Assembly: GCA_009776375.1 (NCBI GenBank)
Contig: WRNW01000004.1
Span: 1-36,500, forward strand
DNA from: Candidatus Saccharimonadota bacterium
GTDB taxonomy: Bacteria > Patescibacteriota > Saccharimonadia > Saccharimonadales > Saccharimonadaceae
Direction: 5' to 3'
DNA: 36,500 nucleotides
Within the stretch, counting starts at the first letter, position 1; each line of letters starts with the position of its first letter. The translations under genes were made by a program, and so were the position numbers. Positions 28,484 through 36,500 of this stretch are shown here, piece after piece. The notes below the pieces were generated by a model. That model was not told the origin of the DNA, did not search any database, and saw only the letters and a list, made by a program, of their open reading frames with translations.

Positions 28484-29153
28484 AAAACATCCGACTTGGC
28501 GTTATCAATCGTTCGTCCAAAGTGTGTTGCGCACCGCGGCCCAACTGCTGCTGCTCAAACCGTGGGTTTGGAGTGTTTTGACTGTGCGCGTGCATGGTCG
28601 CGAAAATCTCAAAAAACTCAAAAGTAATCAAGCCTTCATCGTCATCGCTAACCACTCATCGCACTTTGACGCACCATTAATTGCCGGCGCTCTGCCGCGG
28701 CGTTTGTCGAGGCGATTAGCCGTGGGCGCCGCTGCTGATTACTTTTTCAAAGCCTGGTACAAAGCACTACCGACGCGCGCTTTGTTTAATACTTTTCCGA
28801 TTGATCGTGGTGAATCGACGCGTTACAAAGGTTTGACCGGTCAGTTGCTCAACGAACAAGTTCCAGTCATGATCATGCCCGAAGGTACGCGTTCGCGAAC
28901 GGGCAAAATTGCTCCGTTCAAACCAGGCGTGGCGGCGTTGTCGACCAAACATCAAGTACCGGTCGTTCCCATCGCGCTGATTGGCGCGCATGCAGCTTGG
29001 CCGCCCGGCGCCCGAGTTTGGCGGGCTGGTCGCCCTCGAGTGGATATCAATTTTGGTGAACCGCTTTCACCAAAACCGAACGAATCGGTCGAGCAGTTTA
29101 ATAAACGCATGCGTGACGTGGTGGTGAAACTGTATAAGAAAAAGCGAGCCTAA
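28470..29153 (+). CDS. plsC: 1-acyl-sn-glycerol-3-phosphate acyltransferase-like protein
   Basis: NHSSHFDAPLI (HX4D), PEGTRSRTGKIAPFKPGVAALS. Confidence 0.9.
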   Translation: MTETKKHPTWRYQSFVQSVLRTAAQLLLLKPWVWSVLTVRVHGRENLKKLKSNQAFIVIANHSSHFDAPLIAGALPRRLSRRLAVGAAADYFFKAWYKALPTRALFNTFPIDRGESTRYKGLTGQLLNEQVPVMIMPEGTRSRTGKIAPFKPGVAALSTKHQVPVVPIALIGAHAAWPPGARVWRAGRPRVDINFGEPLSPKPNESVEQFNKRMRDVVVKLYKKKRA

Positions 29154-29154
29154 C

Positions 29155-29958
29155 ATGACCAGATTTCGAAAACTTCTAAAATCGTACAAGAAGAACAAGA
29201 AAATGAGCGTCGTCATCATCTACGTGGTGCTGAGGACGTTAGTCATCGCCTGTGTCATTTTGCAGTCGCTCAGAGGCGAATTTGAAAATGCTTTTCTTTG
29301 TTTGTGCTATTTGGTGCTCTTGACGCTGCCGATAACTTTACAGGACAAATTTAAAATGGAACTACCGAGTCTGTTGGAAATTATTATTTACTTGTTCATT
29401 TTTTCTGGCACGATCTTGGGCGGAATTTTCAACTTTTATGGCCGAATACCCGAGTGGGATATCATCCTTCACGCCATTAGCGGATTTATTTGTGCGGGTA
29501 TCGGTTTTGCCTTGGTGGATCTGATGAATGAAAACAGCAAGCAAGTTCAACTGTCGCCGTTCTATATGGCTTTTATGGCGTTTTGTTTTAGCATGGCTGC
29601 TGGAGTTTGTTGGGAGTTTTTCGAATATGGCGCCGATAAATTGGCGTTGACGGATATGCAAAAGGATACGATCACGAGAACCATCTCAACGGTCGAATTA
29701 AACCCCGCGAAAAATAATAAACCTTTGATCATCAAAAATATCGACAAAACAATTTTGTATAACAAAAATGGCGCCGAACTAGCGGTTGTCGAAGGTGGTT
29801 ATTTGGACATCGGCCTCAACGACACTATGAAAGATTTAATATTCAATTTTGCGGGCGCGATCGTCTTTTCGATCTTGGGCTATTTCTATATCAAAAACGA
29901 AGACAAATATAAATTCACCAATAATTTTATACCAAAGAGGGCGGAGAAACGAGAGTGA
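29155..29958 (+). CDS. Multi-pass membrane protein, DUF2238-like
   Basis: WDIILHAISGFICAGIGFALVDLMN...GVCWEFFEYGADKL. Confidence 0.65.
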   Translation: MTRFRKLLKSYKKNKKMSVVIIYVVLRTLVIACVILQSLRGEFENAFLCLCYLVLLTLPITLQDKFKMELPSLLEIIIYLFIFSGTILGGIFNFYGRIPEWDIILHAISGFICAGIGFALVDLMNENSKQVQLSPFYMAFMAFCFSMAAGVCWEFFEYGADKLALTDMQKDTITRTISTVELNPAKNNKPLIIKNIDKTILYNKNGAELAVVEGGYLDIGLNDTMKDLIFNFAGAIVFSILGYFYIKNEDKYKFTNNFIPKRAEKRE

Positions 29959-29962
29959 TAAT

Positions 29963-31237
29963 GTGAACCAGCAATTACGCGACAAGCTAAAGAATCTACC
30001 GCTCGGTCCAGGCATTTATTTTCATAAAAATATTGATGGGGAAATTATTTATGTTGGCAAAGCGGCTAATTTAAAGAATCGCGTACGTTCATATTTCAAT
30101 CGCGAACATGTGGATGCCAAAACGCGTGCGCTCGTCGCGGAAATCGTGGATACCGATTGGACCGAAACCGCCAGTGAACTCGATGCGCTATTTTTAGAAA
30201 GCGAAATGATCAAACGCTACATGCCGCGTTACAATATCCTCTTGCGCGACGACAAAAGCCAAATGTTTGTGCGGATCGATATGAAAAGCGACGTTCCGTT
30301 TGTTAGTTTCACCCGCCAACCGGCCGACGATGGGGCGGATTATTACGGACCGTTTTATTCCGGGATAGCGATTAAAAATGCCCTGAGGATCCTCCGAAAA
30401 GTTTTTCCATACTTTAGCAAAAATTATTCGTCCGTGAGGACCAAGAGTAAATTAAACACTCAGCTCGGGCTGGAGCCGGATATCGAAAATGGTACGATCG
30501 AGTATAAAAAAGATTTGCGCAAACTAATTAGTTACATCAAAGGCAACCGCGTAGCCGTCATGAAAGAAATCGAAAAAGAAATGAAAATCGCCGCGAACGA
30601 GCAAAATTTTGAACTGGCGACGAAACTGCGGAATCAATTATTTAATTTGAATGAATTGCGACGACAAGTTGTTTTTGGTCGCGATGAATTCCTCGACATT
30701 AGCAAGGATCAAGCGTTGATCGGTCTGCGTGATTTACTGGATCTACCGAAAATTCCGCGCCGTATTGAGGCTTATGATGTGAGCCACCTTAGCGGTCAAC
30801 ATAACACCGCATCGATGGTTGTGGCGACTAACGGCGTGGCCGACAAACGCGAGTATCGCAAATTTAAACTACGTACTGGTGGGAATGATGACTATGCTCA
30901 TATGCGCGAAACGATTGAACGACGTTTGAAACATCTTGGTGATTGGGGCCAACCGGATTTAGTGATAATTGATGGTGGCGCAGGCCAACTCGGCGCCGTA
31001 GCGGATCTGCTAAACTCCGAAAAAATTCCTTTCATCGGTCGCAACAAGAGCGGCGATCACACTCGCAACGCTTGCGTCCAAATTATCTTTGCAGGGTCAG
31101 ACCCTGCAAAATATGAGACGATCGAGCTTGAAAATAGCGATCACATCGCCAAACTAATCGCCCGGCTAGATGACGAATCTCACCGCTTCGCCGTGACTTA
31201 CCACAGATTGCTGCGAGGCAACTCCATGACCAAATAA
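29963..31237 (+). CDS. uvrC: Excinuclease ABC subunit C (C-terminally short)
   Basis: GPGIYFHKNIDGEIIYVGKAANLKNRVRSYF GIY-YIG; UVR motif; IEAYDVSHLSGQHNTASMVV; GTG start inferred. Confidence 0.94.
   Translation: MNQQLRDKLKNLPLGPGIYFHKNIDGEIIYVGKAANLKNRVRSYFNREHVDAKTRALVAEIVDTDWTETASELDALFLESEMIKRYMPRYNILLRDDKSQMFVRIDMKSDVPFVSFTRQPADDGADYYGPFYSGIAIKNALRILRKVFPYFSKNYSSVRTKSKLNTQLGLEPDIENGTIEYKKDLRKLISYIKGNRVAVMKEIEKEMKIAANEQNFELATKLRNQLFNLNELRRQVVFGRDEFLDISKDQALIGLRDLLDLPKIPRRIEAYDVSHLSGQHNTASMVVATNGVADKREYRKFKLRTGGNDDYAHMRETIERRLKHLGDWGQPDLVIIDGGAGQLGAVADLLNSEKIPFIGRNKSGDHTRNACVQIIFAGSDPAKYETIELENSDHIAKLIARLDDESHRFAVTYHRLLRGNSMTK
31088..31110. repeat. In-frame short palindrome in uvrC
   Basis: TTTGCAGGGTC-A-GACCCTGCAAA. 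Confidence 0.88.
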
Positions 31238-31264
31238 TTAGCACTCTTGACCCACGAGTGCTAG
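31238..31264. promoter_or_regulatory. CIRCE operator upstream of dnaJ
   Basis: TTAGCACTC-TTGACCCAC-GAGTGCTAG. Confidence 0.94.
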
Positions 31265-31282
31265 AAGAGTAAAATAGAGTTT

Positions 31283-32392
31283 ATGGCAGAAAAACGTGAT
31301 TATTACGAAGTTTTGGGTGTGGCAAAAAGCGCCAGCGATGACGAAATCAAGAAAGCTTTTCGGAAATTAGCCGTCAAACATCATCCCGACAAAGAAGGTG
31401 GCGACGAAGCCAAATTCAAGGAAATCAACGAAGCCTACGAAGTCCTCAAAGACAAACAAAAACGCGCGCGCTACGACCAATTTGGCCACGCCGGCGTCGG
31501 CGGCGCGAACGGCTATTCCGGCAGTCCCTTTGAAGGTTTCGGCGGTCAGGGCCAGAACATCCACTTCGACTTTGGCGGCGGCGGATTCGGCGATCTGGGC
31601 GACATCTTTTCATCATTTTTCGGCGGCAATCAGCGCGGCGCTAGGCAGCAAAACCGCGGTCGTGATGTCGAAACTGCGGTCAATTTGACTTTCGAGGAAG
31701 CGATTTTTGGCACAGACAAGAAAATTTCACTCAATCTCAATGCGATTTGTGATTATTGTAAAGGTAGTGGTGCCGAACCGAAATTTGGCACAAAAACCTG
31801 TTCAACCTGTCAAGGTTCTGGCCAAGAAGTCAAAGTGATCAACTCGCTATTCGGACCGATTCAACAGGCGCAAACCTGCCACAGTTGTCGCGGTCGGGGT
31901 AAAATTCCCGAAAAAAGGTGCACGGCTTGCGGCGGTGATGGCATCAAACGCGAAAAACAAGACATCACAGTCAAAATTCCCGCTGGCGTGGACGAAGGTT
32001 CAGCAATCAGGCTGAACGGCCGTGGCGAAGCTCTGGCCGGCGGCACGAACGGTGATTTATATGTGGCGATTCACGTCCAGCCACACAAAAAATTCACCCG
32101 CGAAGGTGATTTGATCCTGTCCGAGGAAACAATTTCGATGATCGATGCCGCGCTCGGTTGCGAAATCGAAGTCGATACTGTCGATGGACCACTAGTCATG
32201 AAAATCCCCGCTGGCACCCAGCCCGGTACCGATTTTAAACTATCCAGTCACGGCGTGCCTCACCTCCGCGGCGACGGCCGCGGCGCGCAAATTATCACCA
32301 TTCGCGTGGAAACCCCAACTAACTTGAGTCGAAAACAACGCGATCTACTAGAACAGTTCGATGGTGCCAAAAAACGCAGGCTATTCAATTAG
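31283..32392 (+). CDS. dnaJ: Chaperone DnaJ
   Basis: J domain with HPDK, G/F region, four CxxCxGxG-type zinc repeats. Confidence 0.97.
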   Translation: MAEKRDYYEVLGVAKSASDDEIKKAFRKLAVKHHPDKEGGDEAKFKEINEAYEVLKDKQKRARYDQFGHAGVGGANGYSGSPFEGFGGQGQNIHFDFGGGGFGDLGDIFSSFFGGNQRGARQQNRGRDVETAVNLTFEEAIFGTDKKISLNLNAICDYCKGSGAEPKFGTKTCSTCQGSGQEVKVINSLFGPIQQAQTCHSCRGRGKIPEKRCTACGGDGIKREKQDITVKIPAGVDEGSAIRLNGRGEALAGGTNGDLYVAIHVQPHKKFTREGDLILSEETISMIDAALGCEIEVDTVDGPLVMKIPAGTQPGTDFKLSSHGVPHLRGDGRGAQIITIRVETPTNLSRKQRDLLEQFDGAKKRRLFN

Positions 32393-32394
32393 AC

Positions 32395-32970
32395 TTAACT
32401 TATAAGAAGCTTGGCATACTGTCCTAAAGACATAGCAATAGCGGTTGATTTGGCTGTAGTTATATTAAAGCGAGAAAAGTGTAAGAATCCGCACTGGGTA
32501 GTAGGGTAATTATTCTGTAGAAAGTATAGTGTCCGAAATAGTAGTTCGTTACAAACATACGTTCCGGCCGATTGTGAATAGCCGCACTCAACACAGTTAT
32601 TACCTAATATTTTTTGTAGGGGTTCATAATCGAATGTTGTTGGCAATAGTCCAGGCGCTCCATCAATAATTTTTTGATCTTTTATGATTCGACCAAGATT
32701 GTCTGGTGCAGAACTATCAATTCGGTTAGCACCGAACCGTTCAAATGAAACAAAATTAGATCGTTTCGTCACCTCACCAGTTAATACAATGATATCCGGT
32801 GTAGCATTCAAAATTTCTAGTTTTAGCACGTTGAAGCTTTTATAGTATATAGTCGGCAAGTAAATTCGTTTGACATCAACACCATCGACGGACATGGCTT
32901 CTAATATCTCGGTCGAATAATTCTTACGTTTCCCGCCGAAAGCATCGAATGCAGTTAACATGATTTTCAC
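32395..32970 (-). CDS. Pyroglutamyl-peptidase-like (peptidase C15)
   Basis: TAFDAFGG start, RFGANRID, SAGTYVCNELLF (Cys), GFLHFSRF (His); GTG start. Confidence 0.82.
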   Translation of the reverse strand: MKIMLTAFDAFGGKRKNYSTEILEAMSVDGVDVKRIYLPTIYYKSFNVLKLEILNATPDIIVLTGEVTKRSNFVSFERFGANRIDSSAPDNLGRIIKDQKIIDGAPGLLPTTFDYEPLQKILGNNCVECGYSQSAGTYVCNELLFRTLYFLQNNYPTTQCGFLHFSRFNITTAKSTAIAMSLGQYAKLLIS

Positions 32971-33081
32971 ACCATCATTCTAGCACAGTGAGCCCATGAA
33001 TTTTTCCATCGTTGTGGTTACTATGTGGTAAAGTCTTGAACTTCGGCACAGCACAACTAATCCATAAAATCAAGATACTTT

Positions 33082-33186
33082 ATGGACTACCTCACCTGCA
33101 TTAAGACCCCGAAGAATTTGAGTCGAAAACAGCGCGACCTGCTAGAACAGTTCGATGATGCTAAAAAACGTAGGTTGTTTAGCTGA
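33082..33186 (+). pseudogene. Duplicated dnaJ 3'-end fragment (MDYLTCIKTPKNLSRKQRDLLEQFDDAKKRRLFS*)
   Basis: 33106-33186 aligns with dnaJ 3' end 32312-32392 with mostly synonymous changes. Confidence 0.85.
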
Positions 33187-33318
33187 AACAGTTTCTGCAC
33201 GACAAAGCAGCAATAGCGTTTAACAAATAGATAACGAAAAAACGATTTTGTGAATACTCTTATAAAAAGTTGCGGGTATACATAACTTCATGCTATTATA
33301 ATCACAAGGAGGTACTAG

Positions 33319-34194
33319 ATGAAATTTTATTGTGTAGTTGACAAAACGAAAGGTTGGCATACTTTTAGCTTGCTAGAGAATTCAGTAAAAGCACGTAGCA
33401 TTAGCTGGGTGCCAATCGAAGCCAAGGAAATTGATGTTTCCACACTCGTTAACGTAGAAATTGAGCCTGGTGACATACTGTATCGTTTGGGATCGGATGA
33501 CGAGTTAAAATTTGCCGAGGCGTTATTAATGCGAGACTACATGACTAGCTTCTATCGTAATCCTAACGACGTGTTTGCACGATCATTCAATTGGGGGAGT
33601 ACCATAAGAATGTTACGTGCTGGCGTAGCAATTGTACCAACACAATTTGGTGTTGCAGAAAATGATGATGATATAATGAGAAGTGTTGAAATACTAGGTG
33701 GCTTTCCAGTCGTTATTAAATCATCTGGTGGCTCGTATGGTTCGGGTGTTCGTATGGCTAATTCATTAGATGAATTAAGACGCCAAGTTAATGAACTAGA
33801 GCAAAATAACCAACGTGTAGTATTACGGCAATTTATCGCCAATGCACGACACGTTCGTTGTGTGGTAGTTGGCGATAAAGCTGTAGATGCTATAGAACTC
33901 TTACCAGTTGAGGGTGATTTTCGTACCAACGCTACTGACAAGCCACAAATGAGGCCCTTTGCGCGCGACGATAAGATTTTTGCACTTGCCGAGAAAGCAG
34001 TTAAGGCCGGAGTGACAGAATTCGGCGGTGTTGATATTTTAATCAGCGAAGATGGCACGGCATATGTTACAGAAGTAAATTTTCCCTGCCACTTCGGCTG
34101 GAACCAAATGTGTACAGGTGCCGATATCTCTGGTATGATGACTGATTATTTAGTGAGTAAAGCTAAACAGGTTTTACAGACACATACTCATTAA
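33319..34194 (+). CDS. RimK-like ATP-grasp protein
   Basis: FPVVIKSSGGSYGSGVRMANS, RVVLRQFIANARHVRCVVVGDKAV, VTEVNFPCHFGW; SD AAGGAGG. Confidence 0.82.
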   Translation: MKFYCVVDKTKGWHTFSLLENSVKARSISWVPIEAKEIDVSTLVNVEIEPGDILYRLGSDDELKFAEALLMRDYMTSFYRNPNDVFARSFNWGSTIRMLRAGVAIVPTQFGVAENDDDIMRSVEILGGFPVVIKSSGGSYGSGVRMANSLDELRRQVNELEQNNQRVVLRQFIANARHVRCVVVGDKAVDAIELLPVEGDFRTNATDKPQMRPFARDDKIFALAEKAVKAGVTEFGGVDILISEDGTAYVTEVNFPCHFGWNQMCTGADISGMMTDYLVSKAKQVLQTHTH

Positions 34195-35389
34195 CAAAGC
34201 TAAGATCATTTTCGAATTGCTTTTCGTCAGAATTATGAAGTATAACCACGGCGCACATTTTATAACCATCACCAGCCTTGCCGACAAAATTGCCTAGCTT
34301 GGCTTTGACACTAAAGTAATTTAGTGAAGGTAATTTTCGGAGGGCATCTTCGTTTGCTATGCCAGTAAATATACCTGGGGTTTTTGGGAAAAGTTCAAGC
34401 ACAGCGCAGGGCTCGTTTTTGGTCGCACGAATTATCAGTTGCCTGCCTAGTGATAAACTCAGAGCTGCGCCAGTAATGTCAATTCCGTTAGCCAGGCGAT
34501 GCATACGTTCGCGGTACCCACCGTTACGAGCGCCAATTTCGACAATGCGTGGACCGTCCTTGGTCATGATGATCTCGATATGAGCTGGACTATTTTTCAT
34601 ACCCAGTGATCGACAACCCAATTCTGCAACATGGAGTAACGCCTGCTGGTCGGGCGCAGATAGCTTTGATGGTAATATACGACTGTAATGGAAATTATCA
34701 TCATAACCAATATCATAACCTGTTTGATAATCTACAATATGTGGAAGGACGTGAGGCGTACCGTCAGCGTCAACAAAAGCGTCGACAGAGTGAATCGATC
34801 CATTCAAAAACCCCTCGATGATAATTTTTGGCGTACGGCTGGGCGCATATTTAGCGTAAATTTCTGGTGCTAAATCTTGTGCGCGATGAAAATTTGCCAG
34901 CAATTCTTCTAAATTATAGTTTTTATAAACCAGTAAACTTTTCGATAAATTGGCTGGTTTTAAAATTAAAGGAAAAGTGTGCGCCTGGGCGAAACTTAAC
35001 ACAGTTTCCTCGCTGTCAGCGATTGCGAAATCTGGGCTAATCTTCTCGGGAGCTTTAGCGAATAATGAGCGCATGAGGAATTTGTCAGTACAAGCCTCGG
35101 CGGCAGAAATTGGTAATCCTGGCAGGCCGAGATACTCGGCGATTTTAGCAGCTGGTAGGATGTAATTCTCGTAAGTCGCAATGACTCCGTCAATCGGTTG
35201 TTTGATAGAATCGACAGCTTGGAAAATCGTACTATTGTTGGAAAAATCTGCTAGAATGCGACGTCTTAATTTTTTATCAGGGGATTTAGTCTTGACGATA
35301 TCCTTTAGAATGATATAATCATGACCGTGCACTTCAAGATAATTCGTGAGACCGGAAAATGCATCACCGACGATTAAAAATCTTTTCAC
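34163..35389 (-). CDS. ATP-grasp carboxylate-amine ligase-like protein
   Basis: FLMRSLFAKAPEKISPDFAIADSEE, FPLILKPANLSKSLLVYKN, HIEIIMTKDGPRIVEIGARNGGYRERMHRLANGID; GTG start inferred. Confidence 0.85.
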   Translation of the reverse strand: MKRFLIVGDAFSGLTNYLEVHGHDYIILKDIVKTKSPDKKLRRRILADFSNNSTIFQAVDSIKQPIDGVIATYENYILPAAKIAEYLGLPGLPISAAEACTDKFLMRSLFAKAPEKISPDFAIADSEETVLSFAQAHTFPLILKPANLSKSLLVYKNYNLEELLANFHRAQDLAPEIYAKYAPSRTPKIIIEGFLNGSIHSVDAFVDADGTPHVLPHIVDYQTGYDIGYDDNFHYSRILPSKLSAPDQQALLHVAELGCRSLGMKNSPAHIEIIMTKDGPRIVEIGARNGGYRERMHRLANGIDITGAALSLSLGRQLIIRATKNEPCAVLELFPKTPGIFTGIANEDALRKLPSLNYFSVKAKLGNFVGKAGDGYKMCAVVILHNSDEKQFENDLSFVNEYVSVKPV

Positions 35390-35597
35390 ATTGACAATCG
35401 TAGCATAGTTTTCGTAGCTGTCAAGGATAACGAAGCATAGGCGGAGTGCACAATCTGACAACAGAACGCAATCTCGATCGAACCCTAATTGATCATGGTG
35501 AAATAGAAACACAGCAAGAATCTCAATAATAAAAACCAGCACGGTCTTATAAAAGCCTCAATTTAAATGTTCAGTATATAATGATGGAAGCCGGGCG

Positions 35598-36434
35598 CTA
35601 ACTACCCAATCTCTCTAGCTCATCGAAAATCATTGCTGCCACGTCACGCGGCTTGCCAATTGATGGAAATTGATGCATGCGAAGGCCAGGAGAGGCATTA
35701 ACTTCAATGATAAACCCCTGGTCACCGGAAATGTCAGTTGTGATAATGTCTACACCAGCTATCCCCAATAAACATTCCCGTGCTGCATAGACAGCCATGT
35801 CTTTTAGTGGGCTAGAGGCAATATCAGTAAAGTCTACCGCCTCTCCTCCCCGCGATAGGTTTGAAGTTTTTAACAGTTCAATTTTTTCATCCTGAGCTAG
35901 CACGCTATTCAGCTTTTCGTCACCCAAAAAATGCGCGACTTCATCAATGCTAATTTTTGTCAATGGAGAGATGTGCCCGTCGCCGCGTAGTGGATTAGAA
36001 TTTTTAACCTCGATTAACTCACGTACAGATTTAACACCATCACCGATGACAAATGGGGGTTGTCGATTAGCTACTGCGATAACTCTACCGCGAAGAACAA
36101 GAAAACGATATTCATCACCGATAACTTGTTGTTGAACGAGAATATCGGCATCATATGAGTTTGTTAATGCATACTCCAGGGCTGCGTGCAATTGTTCCCA
36201 AGAGGTGATTCCAATCGACACACCATCGCCGTGATCAGTGTTGCTGGGCTTGACTATGACCCGCTTATTGTTCACAAGAAAATTACGTAACGCGTCCCTT
36301 TCGATTTTATCATCAAAGCTCGCTCTTTGCAGAACAAAAGTCTGTGGGACTGGCAAACTAGCTCTTTCCAATATGTCATATGTAGCGACTTTGTCAATTG
36401 CGACGTATTGTCCCACAACCTTTGCAACAAACAA
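35598..36434 (-). CDS. ATP-grasp ligase similar to the cyanophycin synthetase/GshAB-type core, probably 5'-truncated
   Basis: DKVATYDILERASLPVPQTFVL, VIVKPSNTDHGDGVSIGI, NPLRGDGHISPLTKISIDEVAHFLG, NLSRGGEAVDFTD, FIIEVNASPGLRMH. Confidence 0.85.
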   Translation of the reverse strand: MFVAKVVGQYVAIDKVATYDILERASLPVPQTFVLQRASFDDKIERDALRNFLVNNKRVIVKPSNTDHGDGVSIGITSWEQLHAALEYALTNSYDADILVQQQVIGDEYRFLVLRGRVIAVANRQPPFVIGDGVKSVRELIEVKNSNPLRGDGHISPLTKISIDEVAHFLGDEKLNSVLAQDEKIELLKTSNLSRGGEAVDFTDIASSPLKDMAVYAARECLLGIAGVDIITTDISGDQGFIIEVNASPGLRMHQFPSIGKPRDVAAMIFDELERLGS

Positions 36435-36435
36435 A

Positions 36436-36500
36436 AGTAGGCTCTACACTAGTAATTACAACAAACTAAATGAAAGGAGCCTACTATGGCCTATTCTATC
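36436..36500 (+). mobile_element. Probable left end of an IS630-like element with transposase start (MAYSI...), truncated by the window
   Basis: AGTAGGCTC...GAGCCTACT inverted repeat, SD AAAGGAG, ATGGCCTATTCTATC; third ATP-grasp ORF breaks here. Confidence 0.45.

Noticed and set aside
33552-34058. 168-aa minus-strand ORF antisense to the RimK-like ATP-grasp
   Set aside because: Overlaps a gene with clear ATP-grasp motifs and SD; low-complexity Ser/Thr-rich translation.

Overview
This window looks like a compact bacterial chromosome segment, most likely Patescibacteria/CPR and Saccharibacteria-like. That assignment is inferred from gene content and short genes, not from any search. Recognisable housekeeping genes include tilS, ftsH, murJ, lepA (split), an adenylate-kinase-family gene, hrcA, grpE, pta, dnaK, rplY/ctc, plsC, uvrC and dnaJ. 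There is one complete tRNA-Met(CAT), a partial tRNA 3' end at the left edge, and three CIRCE operators (hrcA-grpE, dnaK, dnaJ). The most unusual signals are: (1) lepA/EF-4 is cut between domain II and domain III by an about 1.2 kb insert carrying a nucleotidyltransferase and a broken DfsB/ClbS-like gene, and it also carries three in-frame palindromic elements of 87, 93 and 99 bp. (2) A different short palindrome (TTTGCAGGACCGGGTCCTGCAAA-like) sits in-frame three times in tilS, with a related one in uvrC. (3) A -10 box lies 6-9 nt upstream of the start codon in about 16 transcription units, suggesting widespread leaderless mRNAs. (4) A 14-aa, five-cysteine micro-ORF precedes a DUF4430-like protein with its own cysteine cluster and a membrane transporter-like protein. 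(5) A right-end accessory island has three ATP-grasp ligases and a pyroglutamyl-peptidase, bordered by a duplicated dnaJ 3' end and an IS630-like element start. Function calls rest on recognised motifs in the supplied translations; no database search was possible.
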